A stretch of 64,000 nt of DNA from Nelumbo lutea. Taxonomy: Eukaryota; Streptophyta; Magnoliopsida; Proteales; Nelumbonaceae. The position numbers were made by a program, and so were the translations under genes. The stretch covers positions 117,068,999 to 117,132,998 of the forward strand of contig JAKGHH010000001.1 of NCBI GenBank assembly GCA_022828595.1, given 5' to 3'. Positions 22,449 to 33,537 of this stretch are shown piece by piece (the stretch's first letter is position 1; the number at the start of each line of letters is the position of its first letter). The notes below the pieces were generated by a model. That model ran no database searches and was not told where the DNA came from. It saw nothing but the letters and a program-made list of their open reading frames with translations.

Positions 22449-22455
22449 CTCCCCC

Positions 22456-23412
22456 TCAAGTTGGGAATAGATATTTGTCATTCCCAACTTGTATAGGTCT
22501 GCCTCTAACTTCTTCCTTGGAACAACCTTGGCGAGAAGATCTGTAAGCTGCATGCTGGAGGTGATATACGGGAGACACTTCTTGAGATGAAACCCTTTCT
22601 TTGACAAAATGTCGGTCTATTTCAATATGCTTAATTCTGTCATGCTGTACCTGATTATGAGCTATATTAATAGCAACTTGATTATCGCAATACAACATTA
22701 AGGGCTTCTCATAAGTAATACCCAATTCCTCAAATAATGACTTCAGCCATAGGATTTCAGCCACACCATTAGCCATAGATCTATATTCAGCTTCAGCACT
22801 AGAACAAGAAACAACACTTTGTTTCTTACTCCTCAAGGAGACAAGGTTATCTCCTACAAAAGCACAATATCCAGAGGTAGACCTTCTATCATCAACACTC
22901 CCAACCCAATCAACATCTGTATAAACCTCTATCTTCATGTGATCATTATTCTTGAATAATATACCTCTACCTAGACACCTCTTCAAGTATGCTAATATCC
23001 TCTCAATTGCAAGGAGGTGAGTAGTTCTAGGAGAGTGCAAATATTGACTGACAACGCTGATTGCATAATTGATGTCCGATCGTGTGAGACAAAGATAGAG
23101 GAGTTTTCCAACTAACCATTGGAACATAGCTTTATCTTTAAGTGGTTCTCCACCCTCTACATTGATCTTGTGATTTTGTTCAATAGGTGTATCTACAGGT
23201 TTAACACCCAACTTTCCAGTTTCTTCCAATAGATCTAGAACATACTTTCTTTGAGAAACAAAAATCCCATGTTGAGATCTAGCTACCTCAATACTCAAGA
23301 AGTATCGTAGCTTTTCCGGATCTTTCACCTCAAACTCTTGATGAAGGAGTTGTTTAAGAGACTCAATCTCATTGTTATCATTCCCTATCACTACAATATC
23401 AGCCACAGGCAC
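22456..23412 (-). pseudogene. Copia F: RT C-terminal half and RNase H
   Basis: The frame reads 'DIVVIGNDNNEIESLKQLLHQEFEVKD', then 'LRYFLSIEVARSQHGIFVSQRKYVLDLL' (RT thumb side). RNase H follows: 'DRRSTSGYCAFVGDNL', 'SSAEAEYRSMANGVAEILWL', 'LYCDNQVAINIAHNPVQHDRIKHIE'. The YVDD box is damaged: the residues before DIVV read PVA rather than YVD. The RNase H frame is long and unbroken, but the last part (after VSPVYHLQ) is frameshifted. Sequence before the box is missing because of the G replacement. Confidence 0.85.
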
Positions 23413-23441
23413 AGATAGAGGTTGAGTCTACCAGTGCATAG

Positions 23442-25080
23442 TTGGCAGCCATGAAAGCTGAATATGAGAAGTTTGGAAAGATGATCAGTCAGCTTGAAGG
23501 TGTATCTTCATCATCCATCTCTTCTGGAAGTCTAGCCACCATTGCATTTGCTCACTCAGGTATAAGGGCTTCCGCTAACCATGTATCCACCTCAGGTAAA
23601 CACAAAACCCCTTGGATCATAGACTCAGGTGCTTCTGATCACATGACCAACCTTTCCACTTTATTTGTTTCATATGATTTACTTCCTGGCCGTGACAAAA
23701 TCACCTTAGCTGATGGTTCTCTTGCCCCTATTTCTGGCAAGGGAACTATCAAGGCTACAGACTCCTTACTCTTATCTTCCACTCTTCGTGTGCCTAAATT
23801 AAATACCAACTTATTATCTGTAAGTAGCCTGACCAAATCATTGAATTGTTGTGTAACCTTTTTCCCTTTTCACTGTGTGTTTCAGGACCTAAAGTCTCAG
23901 AAGGTGATTGGGAGTGGCCATGAAGCGAATGGAATATACTTGCTCAACACCCCTGGCCAATGCTTTGATCATCCCAAGAATGTTGCTTTTGGTTCTACTT
24001 TTTCAGAGTCTGTTAGTCAAATTATGTTGAGTCATTGTCGGTTGGGTCATTTACCCTTTTCTGCTTTAAACCATTTGTTTCCAAAACTGTTTAAGGGAGT
24101 CAGTGTGTCTAGTCTCAATTGTGAGTCCTGTCAGTTGTTAAAGCATTGTAGAAAAAATTACCCTGTGTGCAATAAAAGATCCTCTTTTCTTTTTCATATT
24201 GTGCACTCTGATGTGTGGGGGCCATACCATTTATCCTCTATGGGGGGTTACAGATATTTTATCTTGTTTATTGATGACTTCTCTAGATTCACCTGGATAT
24301 ACTTAATAAAATCCCGGGATGAAGTCCCAAGACTTGTGAGGCAATTTCATGAGCTTGTTCTAACTCAATTTGATACCAGAATTAAGGTTTTCAGATCTGA
24401 TAATGCAAAAGAGTATTTTGAGAAGAATTTATCCTTGTATCTTTCTGACATGGGGGTTATTCATCAAAGCTCCTGTGTTAGAACCTCTGAACAAAATGGA
24501 GTTGCTGAGAGGAAAAATAGACATATTGTTGAAGTTGCAAGGAACCTTTTGTTTGCCTCACATGTTCCCACAAGATTTTGGGGTGATGCTGTACTTACTG
24601 CTACCTATCTCATAAACCATATGCCATCCAGGGTATTAGGGTTTAAATCCCCCTTCAGTCTTCTTCATCCAAACAAGGATCTCTTCCCAATTCCTCTTCA
24701 TGTGTTTGGCTGTACCTGCTATGTTCACATTCCAAGTGTGCTAAGACACAAGTTTGAACCGAAAGCCCACAAATGTTTCTTCCTTGGTTACTCCCCCACA
24801 CAAAAGGGTTATTGTTGTTTTGATCCAAAGACCGGCACCCGACATGTCTCTATGGATGTTACCTTTAATGAACTTTCTCCTTTTTATGGTTCCTCTCAGG
24901 ATGGACATTGTCCACAGGGGGAGAGTCTATCACAAGTTTTTGCTCTTCCTCTTCCTGTCCCAGTTGAGTCTCTTGACAAACCTGTATCCTCACCAAATGA
25001 GTCAAAGGAGGATCAATCACTTCATATCTCTTGTCCTAGGGACCCTATTTCTTTACCCCTCACCCTATCCATAATCCCAA
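23442..25080 (+). pseudogene. Copia G: gag tail, protease, integrase
   Basis: One open frame. It starts with the gag C-terminus ('MKAEYEKFGKMISQLEG'). Protease follows at 'WIIDSGASDHMTN' (about 23610-23650). The integrase zinc finger is 'SHCRLGHLPF..CESCQLLKHC'. The catalytic core has 'HSDVWGPYH' (first Asp), 'FRSDNAKEYF' (second Asp) and 'EQNGVAERKNRH' (Glu), so all three catalytic residues are kept. Then comes 'RFWGDAVLTATYLINHMPSR..L'. The frame is lost near 25080 by a frameshift, after which the protein continues in the next frame. It is the best-preserved integrase here. Confidence 0.88.
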
Positions 25081-25081
25081 A

Positions 25082-26212
25082 GTGTATCAAAGGCAGAGAT
25101 CCAGGAATGAGCAAGTGGTTTCCTTTACAACAAATGAAGCTCATACATTCCCAATCACAGATGAGATAACAGGTACTGCTTCAACTCCTTTGGAATCATC
25201 TTTCCCAGACCTTGATGTCCCCATTGCTGTTAGGAAAGGGAAGCGGAAATGTATTGCACACTGCATTTCCAAACACCTTTCTTATGACCTGCTTTCTCCT
25301 TCATACTTTGCCTATCTCTCTTCTGTTGCTTCTAACCCCATTCCTAGGTCTGTCTCAGAAGCTCTTGGGATTCCAGAATGGAGAGATGCCATGGAAACCG
25401 AAATGGATGCTCTACATGCAAATGGTACTTGGGAGGTGGTGGATTTGCCTGAAGGGAAGAATCCGGTTGGGTGCAAGTGGATTTTTACCATTAAATACAG
25501 GGCTGATGGAACTATTGAGAGGTACAATGCTAGACTTGTTGCAAAAGGCTACACACAGACATATGGGATTGACTACCTGGAGACGTTTGCCCCTGTTGCC
25601 AAGATGACATCTGTGAGGGTTCTTTTATCTCTAGCAGCTCACTTTGATTGGCCTCTCTATCAGTTGGATGTAAAGAATGCATTTCTAAATAGTGACTTAC
25701 ATGAGGAAGTCTACATGTGTCTTCCCCCAGGGATGTATGGGAAAGATATGCAAGGAAAGGTATGTAAATTGAAGAAATCTCTTTATGGTCTTAAACAATC
25801 TCCTAGAGCCTGGTTTGAGAGATTTAGAGCTGCACTTGTTAAATTCGGCTATGTTCAGACACAGTCAGATCATACTCTGTTTGTGAAGAAAAGTAGATCT
25901 TTAGCAGTGTATCTCATTGTGTATGTTGATGACATTATAGTGGCTGGTGATGATGCCTCAGGCATTCTGGCTCTTAAGTCTTTCCTCCGTACAGAATTTG
26001 AGATTAAGGATCTGGGGGAGTTGAGATACTTCATTGGCATAGAAGTTGCCAGATCCAAGGATGGGATTCTTATTTCCCAAAGGAAATATGTTCTTGATTT
26101 ATTGTTTGAAACTGGAAAACTGGGTGCAAGACCAGCTGCAATTCCCATTGATATGAGTCACAAACTTTCAGCTACAGATGGAACTCTGTTGGAAGACAAA
26201 GGGGTTTTTTAG
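25082..26212 (+). pseudogene. Copia G: reverse transcriptase
   Basis: Reads 'WRDAMETEMDALHANGTWEVV', 'VGCKWIFTIKYRADGTIERYNARLVAKGYTQ' (copia RT start; only short parts are quoted), 'QLDVKNAFLNSDLHEEVYM' and 'YVDDIIVAGDD', with the catalytic Asp pair kept. The frame ends in a TAG at 26210-26212 where relatives have CAG (Gln before RLLG), a single C-to-T change. RNase H follows in the same region after this stop. Confidence 0.88.
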
Positions 26213-26914
26213 AGACTTCTTGGGAAACTTCTATACCTGTGCATGACTAGACCAGATATTGCGTATGCTGTCGGTTGCATTAGCCAGTTCATGCATGCTC
26301 CTAGAGATACTCATATGGCAGCAGCAGAATGGATTTTGTGCTATCTGAAAGGCTCTCCAGGGAAATGAATCCTATTTACCAAGCATGACCACCTGAAACT
26401 TGAAGCCTATACTGATGCTGATTGGGCTGGAAATATGGATGATAGAAGATCTACTTCAGGATATTGCAGTCTGGTGGCCGGTAATGTTGTCTCTTGGAGG
26501 ACTAAGAAACAATCTGTTGTGGCTAGATCCTCTGCAGAAGCAGAGTATAGAGCCATGGCACATGGGGTATCGGAATTGTTGTGGCTAAGGTCCTTAATGG
26601 AAGAACTTGGGATTGATCATGACAGACCCATGATGTTGTACTGTGTTAATCAGGCTGCCATCAACATTACTCACAACCCGATACAACATGATCGAACGAA
26701 ACATATTGAAGTTGATAGACACTTTATTCGAGAAAGAGTCTCCTCCGGAGAAGTGTGCCTTCCATTCATTACTTCTGAAGGACAATTGGCAGACTTTCTC
26801 ACCAAGGGCATTTCCAAGGCAAGACTTCATCATGACACTGGCAAGATGGGCATGATTGACATCTATGCTCAGCTTGAGGGGGAGTGTAGAGAAGATGGGC
26901 CGAATGGCCCATAG
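26213..26914 (+). pseudogene. Copia G: RNase H
   Basis: After the stop, 'RLLGKLLYLCMTRPDIAYAV'-like sequence leads to 'DRRSTSGYCSLVAGNVVSW', 'SSAEAEYRAMAHGVSELLWL' and 'HDRTKHIEVDRHFIRERVSSGEVCLPF'. 'LYCVNQAAIN' has Val where relatives have the catalytic Asp (LYCDNQ). The frame ends with 'QLEGECREDGPNGP', overlapping the start of the 3' LTR. A frameshift near 26370 separates it from the upstream part. Confidence 0.85.
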
Positions 26915-27195
26915 GCTGTTACTGTATATTATCTTTATGTTCTTCTCTGTAATGGGCCTTATTCTGGGCCCATACTCTTTTATGTTCCTCTTTTGTAATT
27001 TCTTGTCCAACTAAGGACCTTTCTTGTAATTACTAAAAGATTAACTTAATAAAAGTGTATTAGAGAGTTAGGGAGGTTAAGTTCGAACACCTCATCCTCT
27101 AACCCTTCTTGCCGCAACTCTCTCTTCTTCTCTAATCTTCTCTTGCTAGTTTTCTTTGTTTCAAACACAGTCCCTACTTCTAGGACTGTTTTTCA
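26885..27195 (+). repeat. 3' LTR of copia G
   Basis: 311 bp, TGTAGAG ... TTTTTCA. It includes an AATAAAAG signal near 27046 and a CT-rich end. Coding sequence of copia F resumes on the minus strand directly to the right. Confidence 0.8.
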
Positions 27196-27196
27196 A

Positions 27197-28918
27197 CTAA
27201 ATCATCTGATGAAATATCTGGGTCAAAGCATAAATCTCATTTCGAGAAAGCAGAAGGTAAACCCATGAAAAAAGGGTATAGTCATCAACAAACAACAAGA
27301 AATATCTGTATCCCCCTATAGCAGTGATGTGATACGGGCCCCAAACATCGGTATGCACAATATCAAAAGAATTGCTACTTTTTTTATTACTCAATGAATA
27401 AGATGTTCTACAATGCTTTGCAAGCTCACAACTCTCACATCTCAAATTGGACATCTGAACAGACTCAAATAAATTTGGAAACAAACTCTTCAAAGACTGA
27501 AAGGATAAATGACCCAACTGATTATGCCAAAGCATAACCTGACTAACAGACTGAGAAACAAAAGACTTCCTATCTTCACTATCTTCCCAATGAGAACTCT
27601 CTCCAAGTAGATAGATGCGATTCGTCTCACAGCTAGTCCCAATCACTTTCCTTGTCTCCAAGTCCTGAAAAACACATCGGTCAGGGAAAAAAGTTACTGA
27701 ACAATTCTGATGTTTTGTAATGCTACCAACTGAAAGCAAGTTAGTATTAAGCTTAGGAACATGTAGAACTGAAGATAAGGAAATGGTATTAGACAACTTG
27801 ATGTGTCCCTTGCCAGAAATGGGAACAAGGGAACCGTCAGCAATGGACACTTTATCTTTGCCAGAAGATAAGTGATAGGTAGTGAACAGTAATGGCAAGC
27901 CAGTCATATGGTCAGATGCACCTGAGTCTATTACCCAACAATGTTTAGTGTTATTTGGAGCTGAAGCATGATAAGCTGAGACCCGAGTACCTGAATGAGC
28001 AAAGGCTGATGTGGGAGGAGCTAATGGCAGTTCAGATGATTGAGCTGAATTCCCGACTTCCTTTTCCAACCGAGTTTTGTTGGATCAGTATTAACAACCA
28101 TATTAGCATTACCCCTTTTGTTCCTGAGTTTTGCTGGAACTAGATGAGGGTGTAGCTTCCAACATGTGTCTTTAGTATGCGTAGGTTTCTTGCAATGTTC
28201 ACACACTAGATCCCGCTTATCTTCCTTCTTTATATCACTCTCTGTATCACCCTTAGACTTAAGTTTAACTGCTGCCAAGGCTGGTGGGAAGGGCTGATGC
28301 TGCATCATAACATTTCTCCTAGTCTCTTCACTATGCACTAAGGAGTAGGCTTGAGATAAGGTCACACTGTCCCTTGTTAGTAGTTGCTGTCTCACAATAT
28401 CATAGTCAGGATTTAGACCAGCTAGGAATTCAAAAACCCTATTAGTTTCAACTTGCTTTCTATAAGTCAGTGGATCCTTTTGACTTTCCCACTCAAGTGT
28501 TTCTAGGTGGTCAATTTCATGACATAGAGATTTCAAGGTAAAGAAGTAAACTGAGACTGGTTTCTCTCATTTCTTAAGGTTGTTAACCTCACACTTCAAT
28601 TCATAAGCCCTAGCAACATTAAGGGGTTGGAAGTAAGTCTCTTTCATGACATCCCATATTTCTTTGGTTGTTTTTGCCCACAAATAGTCCCGGCTGATAT
28701 GTGGCTGCATAGAGTTGCACAGCCATGTCATAACCAAATAGTTCTCCTGAACCCATTTGGTATAAGTTTGGTCCTCCTTAGTTGGTTCTTTCACATCTCC
28801 CAACTAGTAGTTGAGTTTTCCTCTACCCCCAATAGCCATCATGGCCGATTGAAGCCCATTCTAAGTAGTTTGATCCATCAAACTTCACAGTTGTAATCTG
28901 AAAGGCATTCTCAGACAT
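27197..28918 (-). pseudogene. Copia F: gag, protease, integrase N-terminal part
   Basis: The gag start is ATG at 28918 (MSENAFQITTVKFDGSNYL..). Then come 'WLCNSMQPHISRDYLWAKTTKEIWD' (28567-28803), 'EIDHLETLEWESQKDP..FLAGLNPDYD', and a zinc knuckle CEHCKKPTHTKDTCW at about 28160-28205. The protease motif is WVIDSGASDHMTG (about 27910-27945). The integrase finger 'HNQLGHLSF..CESCELAKHC' and 'HTDVWGPYH' (first Asp) follow, and similarity stops at '..IFHQMI' (27200), where the G LTR begins. Frameshifts occur near 28830, 28550 and 28060. Confidence 0.88.
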
Positions 28919-29459
28919 GTTACCAGAATTGTTAGTCCCAAAAACACCTTCCCCCTGATTCTTGAACTCCATTCTTGGTCAAGAATTAATAAAAAAACTC
29001 TTTTTAAACTACTATAGTAGAAAAACAGCACCCAAACAACTGATAACAGCTGGCCTAGGTCTTCCAATGAACAAAGAAAGCAGAATTCTGTATGAAACCA
29101 GTTCAAATTCTGATCTGAAACCAACAATAGTTCTGAATTTTAGGGTTTCCTCTCAAAACCCTAAAGGAAAAACACAGATTTTCCAGCCGCAGCTCTCAAA
29201 ATAGACCAAGATGAATTCAAATCTCTGGCCACCACCTTCTGTCTGATGCAAAACCCTAATCTTGAGGATCCGAAGCCTTTTCTGATTCTTCCTGACTACT
29301 GGAACTCTCTCAGCCTTCTACAATCTTCTTAGTAGCAGCCGCACACTACTAGTGACCTCCAAGAATTAGCCGATCCTCCTTCTTTGTTGAAAAGCTTCTA
29401 AACCTAGGAGATTCTCATGTAGTCAATCTAATTAGACAAACATAAGAGCTCCTAGGTCG

Positions 29460-29471
29460 GCTCTGATACCA
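29460..29471 (-). promoter_or_regulatory. Primer binding site of copia F
   Basis: The minus strand reads TGGTATCAGAGC, complementary to the 3' end of initiator tRNA-Met, directly after the 5' LTR. Confidence 0.9.
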
Positions 29472-29805
29472 AGTAGTCGATCAAGACTACAATCAGTCTT
29501 GAATTCAAAAGAAAAAGAATGAAGAAATTTCAAAAGAGAAGAAGAAGAGGAGAGAAGAGAAGAAGCATGTGAAGAGATTTTGGAAAAGAGAGAGGGTTGG
29601 TCTTGACATCAGCCGACCCACTCTTAATATTTATAAATGTTGACTAATTGTAAAAGGGCTGAATTGCCCTTATTGCTTACATGGCAAATAAACTAATAAT
29701 AAAGCTGAAATAACAAACTGAAATAACTACCAACTAACACTGACATAACTAATAGAACTATGCTGCCATACTAACACAGTGGGGACCACATCAGTGTTCT
29801 CTACA
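29472..29805 (-). repeat. 5' LTR of copia F
   Basis: 334 bp. Minus-strand start TGTAGAGAACACTG; TATAAATA-like AATATTTATAAATG near 29625. It pairs with 22129-22448. Confidence 0.9.
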
Positions 29806-30041
29806 ATTTTTTATGAAACAATGTAGATAAGCTAAACGTCCACAAACATTGGCTATAATATCTTAAACGTAAACCAGAACCTAAAGTAAGAAAAATGTCA
29901 GAGTAGGCAACAACACACTGAACTTTTTCTTTCTTTGATGGCATGGTGATTTGCCCATTTATGTTTGTGAATTGGCTAGGATTGTGAATTGCACTAATTG
30001 CAACCTTTAAATAGATCTGGTCATGCATAAGAAATCCAAAC

Positions 30042-30400
30042 TCATGCAAATGGGTCTTCTTCTAAAGCAACCCGATGTTCCTTTTCCTTCAGGAATATCC
30101 ATATCTTCTCAAATACTTTTTTCATGCATGGCCATTCCTCATTTTGGATAGAAGATTCATAGAAGACCATATGCACTCCAAAAGAGCTGTGGAAAGGTGG
30201 TAGGACTATAGATATCAATAGTATATTTGGTACCATATAATCATGTTTATCTTTGCAAAGATAAACTGGAGGACTAAAATCATCAGCAGAATTAAGAATT
30301 AGGTTTACAAGGTCAAAAAGAGGAGAGAGCAAAATTACATCAATTTTGAGGAACTGGAAAGGACTATTAGTGATGTTCCAATGTATTATGTCCAGATAGA
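30042..30400 (-). pseudogene. Unknown ORF remnant in intron 3
   Basis: The minus-strand frame stays open for about 120 codons and reads protein-like: 'LFDLVNLILNSADDFSPPVYL', then 'SFGVHMVFYESSIQNEEWPC', then 'IWIFLKEKEHRVALEEDPFA'. An upstream 'MVAKGKIPMKEK' is separated by one stop (near 30410). I do not recognise the family. It has no retrotransposon motif. It could be a fragment of a captured or displaced host gene, or chance. Sequence to 30890 holds nothing else I can name. Confidence 0.3.
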
Positions 30401-30891
30401 CTTTCAGTTATTTCTCCTTCATTGGTATCTTACCTTTCGCCACCATGGCCTTTATCTATTGAATTTGGAAATAACAGAAGGGAAGTCATAATATGAAGAG
30501 GGAGAGAAATGATCATCCTCCTTCCAAGACTACTGTTCTTTTCTGAAAGAGACTGCAATGAAGCATGGAATGGATTCAGGAGAGGTAATATCCATCAAAA
30601 CAAACTTTTGGTATTCCTGCAAGTCATTTGAGTAATGGGAATCCTGATTTTTCATTCTGGTATTTTCTTGTTGGATTTAACTACTTTATAATTGGCAAGA
30701 CTTCTGTTTCAATTGCTCAAGTATGGGAATTGACTGGGAAAAGAGCACTAAGATGCTTAAGTTCATGCATATACTACATCTCTTTTTTATTCAGTGTGAC
30801 AAATTAATTTGTTAATATGTTTTTTTTGTTCTATTGATTTGTTGAAGTACTTGAAACTTATTTTTACTATGAACTGTATATTCCTATGCAG

Positions 30892-30928
30892 GTTTTCAAG
30901 AATGGCCCACTTTTCATATCATCAAAAG
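30892..30928 (+). CDS. REN1: REN1/PHGAP-like RhoGAP, exon 4 (start of PH domain)
   Basis: This 37-base exon lies between TTCCTATGCAG and GTCTGCTT. It encodes VFKNGPLFISSK plus the first base of a Gly codon. The phrase 'V-F-K-x-G-P-L-F-I-S-S-K-G' is the signature opening of the PH domain in plant REN1/PHGAP RhoGAPs, normally followed by 'IGWTSWKKRW'. The frame continues from exon 3 in phase 0. I searched by eye for the next exon to the end of the window and found none. The PH domain core, the RhoGAP domain with its arginine finger and the C-terminal coiled coil are therefore not in this window. Confidence 0.82.
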
Positions 30929-31112
30929 GTCTGCTTTGTTTCTCAACTTGGTACCTGGTATTTTATTTGTTTACACTTACAAATAATACTTTGATTTACA
31001 ACTCGATTCAACTAAGCCTTCTTGCAACTATCTGGGTCAACTACTTCAAAAGTTTAATTACTCTTCTGATATATGTCTTTAGGGTTTCTGGTTTTATGCT
31101 TTTTCTTGTAAG

Positions 31113-32446
31113 TAGGGATGGCAACGGGTAAGGAACCTGTGAAAATTTCCCTTCCCATTCCTGAATCCGCTTACTACCCTTGATCCCAAACCCGTTAAAC
31201 CTGTTATGACCCATCTGACCTGATTATGCATATCTGTTGTCAGTATTATTTTTCAAATTTGAAATTCAAATTCAATTACCATAATTAATGCTTATTAAAC
31301 TCACCATAATTGGCTATATTTAACACTATTTTCCATAATTGACTCCATAACTAACATTATACAAGGCACCACTTATAACATTAATTATCTCTATCTCATA
31401 TTAATTCCATTTAAGTCTTTAAAACAAGTCCTATATAAAACTATTATGTTGATAAAGGGATATGAACCCAAGTTGCTTAATTTAAACATAAGTATTTTGA
31501 CCACTAGGCTTCTCCAAGATATCTTGCTAAACTAGTATTGATAAACAACCATATTACATCTGTTTGCAAATACCCAGGTCTTTAGCTGTAACCAAACCAG
31601 CTCTAGATTTGCCTCTATAGCTCAATTATCCACTTAAGAGATTTTTTTTGATGATTACTTTTATAAGAGAATTTAATATTTCTACTATGACATATCACCA
31701 TTATTTATTAAGCATAATTTATTTTAAATTTTGTAACCTTTTACATGATCATAGTAGAAATATTAGTTTGTTATGCTAACTTTTCCTTGGGATATTCTGA
31801 TAGTTTACACTTCCCATTTTTATGGTGAAATTACACTTCGCATAAAGTCATAAACTATTAAAATACATGTTTCTTATGTATAGAGTTATTAGAACTGTAC
31901 ATTATATATAATTCATATATTTTTAATATATATTTTAATTTCCATGATGCATCCAACTATCCATTGGTCTCTTAATTTTTCCACTGTATCTATTTGTATG
32001 AAAGCGTATCTAGAATTCAGATACAGTTATTTAAATTGCCTCTTCAATATTCTTTGCATTTTCTAGTACTTCTAGTATTGCACTTGATTTTACATCACGT
32101 AAGTAAAATGTGATGCTCCTCTTAAGTAGAAATGGTGCAGTAGTTTAGTGCTAAATATGCCTCTGATAGGATACAAGGGCAAGGGTTTGAATCCTCTCTC
32201 AACTCTTTTTACTATGTATATTATTTCTTATAAAATATATAAGATATGTTTAATAAACATATATACAGGTTTATAATCAGATATTGGGAGCAGGTACCTG
32301 CGTTAAACAGAATTGGGTTTGGGTACCGGGTACCCTAAGGTCAAAACCCAAACCCATTCCAAACTCAATAGGGTTTTGATAAAAAGATCCTATTAGGGTC
32401 AGGATGGGTCGGGTACCCAGAAATTCCCATGAAATTGCCACCCCTA
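31113..32446. mobile_element. Non-autonomous hAT-type element, 1334 bp
   Basis: The left end is TAGGGATGGCAACGGGTA. The right end, inverted, is TAGGGGTGGCAATTTCATGG. Exactly 8 bp, CTTGTAAG, are duplicated on each side (31105-31112 and 32447-32454), the hallmark of hAT elements. GGGTACCC-like and AACCC-rich subterminal words occur at both ends. The inside is AT-rich with no transposase frame. It lies 184 bp after exon 4 of the REN1-like gene, inside intron 4. Confidence 0.88.
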
Positions 32447-32454
32447 CTTGTAAG

Positions 32455-32950
32455 GCAAACTACCAGTTATTTTTTGTTGCAATTTCTATGCTTTATGAAA
32501 TCCAAGCAAGCAAGCAAGAAAGGACAAATATAAATGGAAATTTCTTGACATATGAAGAGCTACAAACTAAATATAAAAAAGCTATATATATATATATATA
32601 TACATATATATATAAATTGGAAAATTAATACACACCCATATATATATAGTCTGAACTTTATTATATCCTACTTTAAATAGAAGATAGTACTAGACTGCCA
32701 TGCAAAAATCTAACTTGAATTTTGTCATTCCTCACTTCAGGACTGGAGGGTATTTTGAATTTGGTGTGTCAAAATTTGATTACTTAACACATTTTTGGGA
32801 TCACTAGATAGGCTACTTGGTTTCTTAGCTTAAAAGTGTCAAGATCATGCAATTTAAACATACATTATGGTCAATTCACAGTGGGATATGAGCTGTCTGG
32901 TGGAATCTTTGAGTTTATTCATTCTTGACTTTTAGGTTGAGTTACATGAG
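32455..32950. repeat. (TA)n microsatellite and unassigned intronic DNA
   Basis: A TA repeat with one CA interruption lies at about 32583-32614. The rest of the stretch shows no gene or element. Confidence 0.6.
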
Positions 32951-33532
32951 ATGAATGTTTGAGATTGAATTCCTTGGTCTTAAAAATAAAACCATCTCCC
33001 ATTTTGCTTCTCATTCCTCAGGGGTGATCTTGGAAGTTGGAATTTGGGTTTATATGAGGCTTGAGGGAGGTGGAGATCACCTTGAGTATTCAGCCACTGG
33101 AATTAATTTAGGGAGTGGTGGTGGATCCTTTGAGTTCTGATGCTAAAGTTTGGTCGTATTGTCCTTCAAGAAGCTTCTTTTGTGCTTCCTTCTTCGGTTC
33201 CCTTATTTTCCATGGCCCTTCCCCTTAGTTTTTCAGTGAAAGAAGTTTGGAGTGGTCCAATCCCACCTAAAGTCAGGTCCTTCTTCTGGGAGGTTTATCA
33301 CTCAAAATCAATACTAGTGACATTACGAGAAAACAGACCACTTTGGTATTTATTTCCACATGTTTGGCTCTGCTGTAAAGTGAGTGGGGAAAGTACTTAC
33401 CATCTACTAATCTCCTACTCTTTTGTGACTGGTAGGGTAGATAATGGTTTTTTGCTCTCTTTGGGTGCATGTAGACACCATCTTTGGATTTGAAGTCCAT
33501 TTTGAGCAATACCTTTTCTAACTTCCTACAAG
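32951..33532 (+). pseudogene. LINE ORF2 C-terminal part, left half (split by copia J)
   Basis: Reads 'FSVKEVWSGPIPPKVRSFFWEVY' and 'LCCKVSGESTYHLLISYSFV' (33230-33440), the zinc-knuckle (zf-RVT) region that ends plant LINE reverse transcriptase proteins. The frame is broken in the first part (32955-33139) and after 'GRVDN'. The last readable phrase, 'SNFLQEE', continues after the copia insertion at 36767. Confidence 0.75.
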
Positions 33533-33537
33533 AAGAG

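Larger units (their letters stand above)
23413..27195 (+). mobile_element. Ty1/copia element G (plus strand), 5'-truncated, inside copia F
   Basis: Runs from the gag C-terminus to a 3' LTR (26885-27195, starts TGTAGAGAAG, ends TTTTTCA) with polypurine tract TTGAGGGGGAG before it. The 5' LTR, leader and most of gag are missing. It shares its LTR start and C-terminal ending ('QLEGECRE') with the copia at the right edge of the window (62.7-64 kb), so both belong to one family. Its left border coincides with the loss of part of copia F. Confidence 0.85.
22129..29805 (-). mobile_element. Ty1/copia element F (minus strand), host of copia G
   Basis: Long terminal repeats lie at 22129-22448 and 29472-29805, with a possible 5-bp duplication ATTTT (22124-22128 and 29806-29810). 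The primer site TGGTATCAGAGC (initiator tRNA-Met, minus strand) is next to the right LTR, and the GAGGGGGAG polypurine tract is next to the left one. Gag, protease and the start of integrase are at 27197-28918. RT C-terminal half and RNase H are at 22456-23412. The section between is replaced by plus-strand copia G. It sits in intron 3 of the REN1-like gene, in antisense orientation. Confidence 0.9.
19715..30891 (+). other. Intron 3 of the REN1-like gene, 11.2 kb, transposon-filled
   Basis: It runs from GTAATTTG to TTCCTATGCAG. It contains LINE fragments (20205-21025), LINE-type 3' tails, a 7.7-kb copia element (22129-29805) that itself holds parts of a second copia, and a remnant ORF of unknown origin (30042-30400). 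Without the copia nest the intron would be about 3.5 kb. Confidence 0.65.

Noticed and set aside
33140..33493. 117-codon frame as a host gene exon of the RhoGAP
   Set aside because: Its C..C and WSGPIPPKVRSFFW wording is the LINE zf-RVT domain, not PH or RhoGAP sequence.
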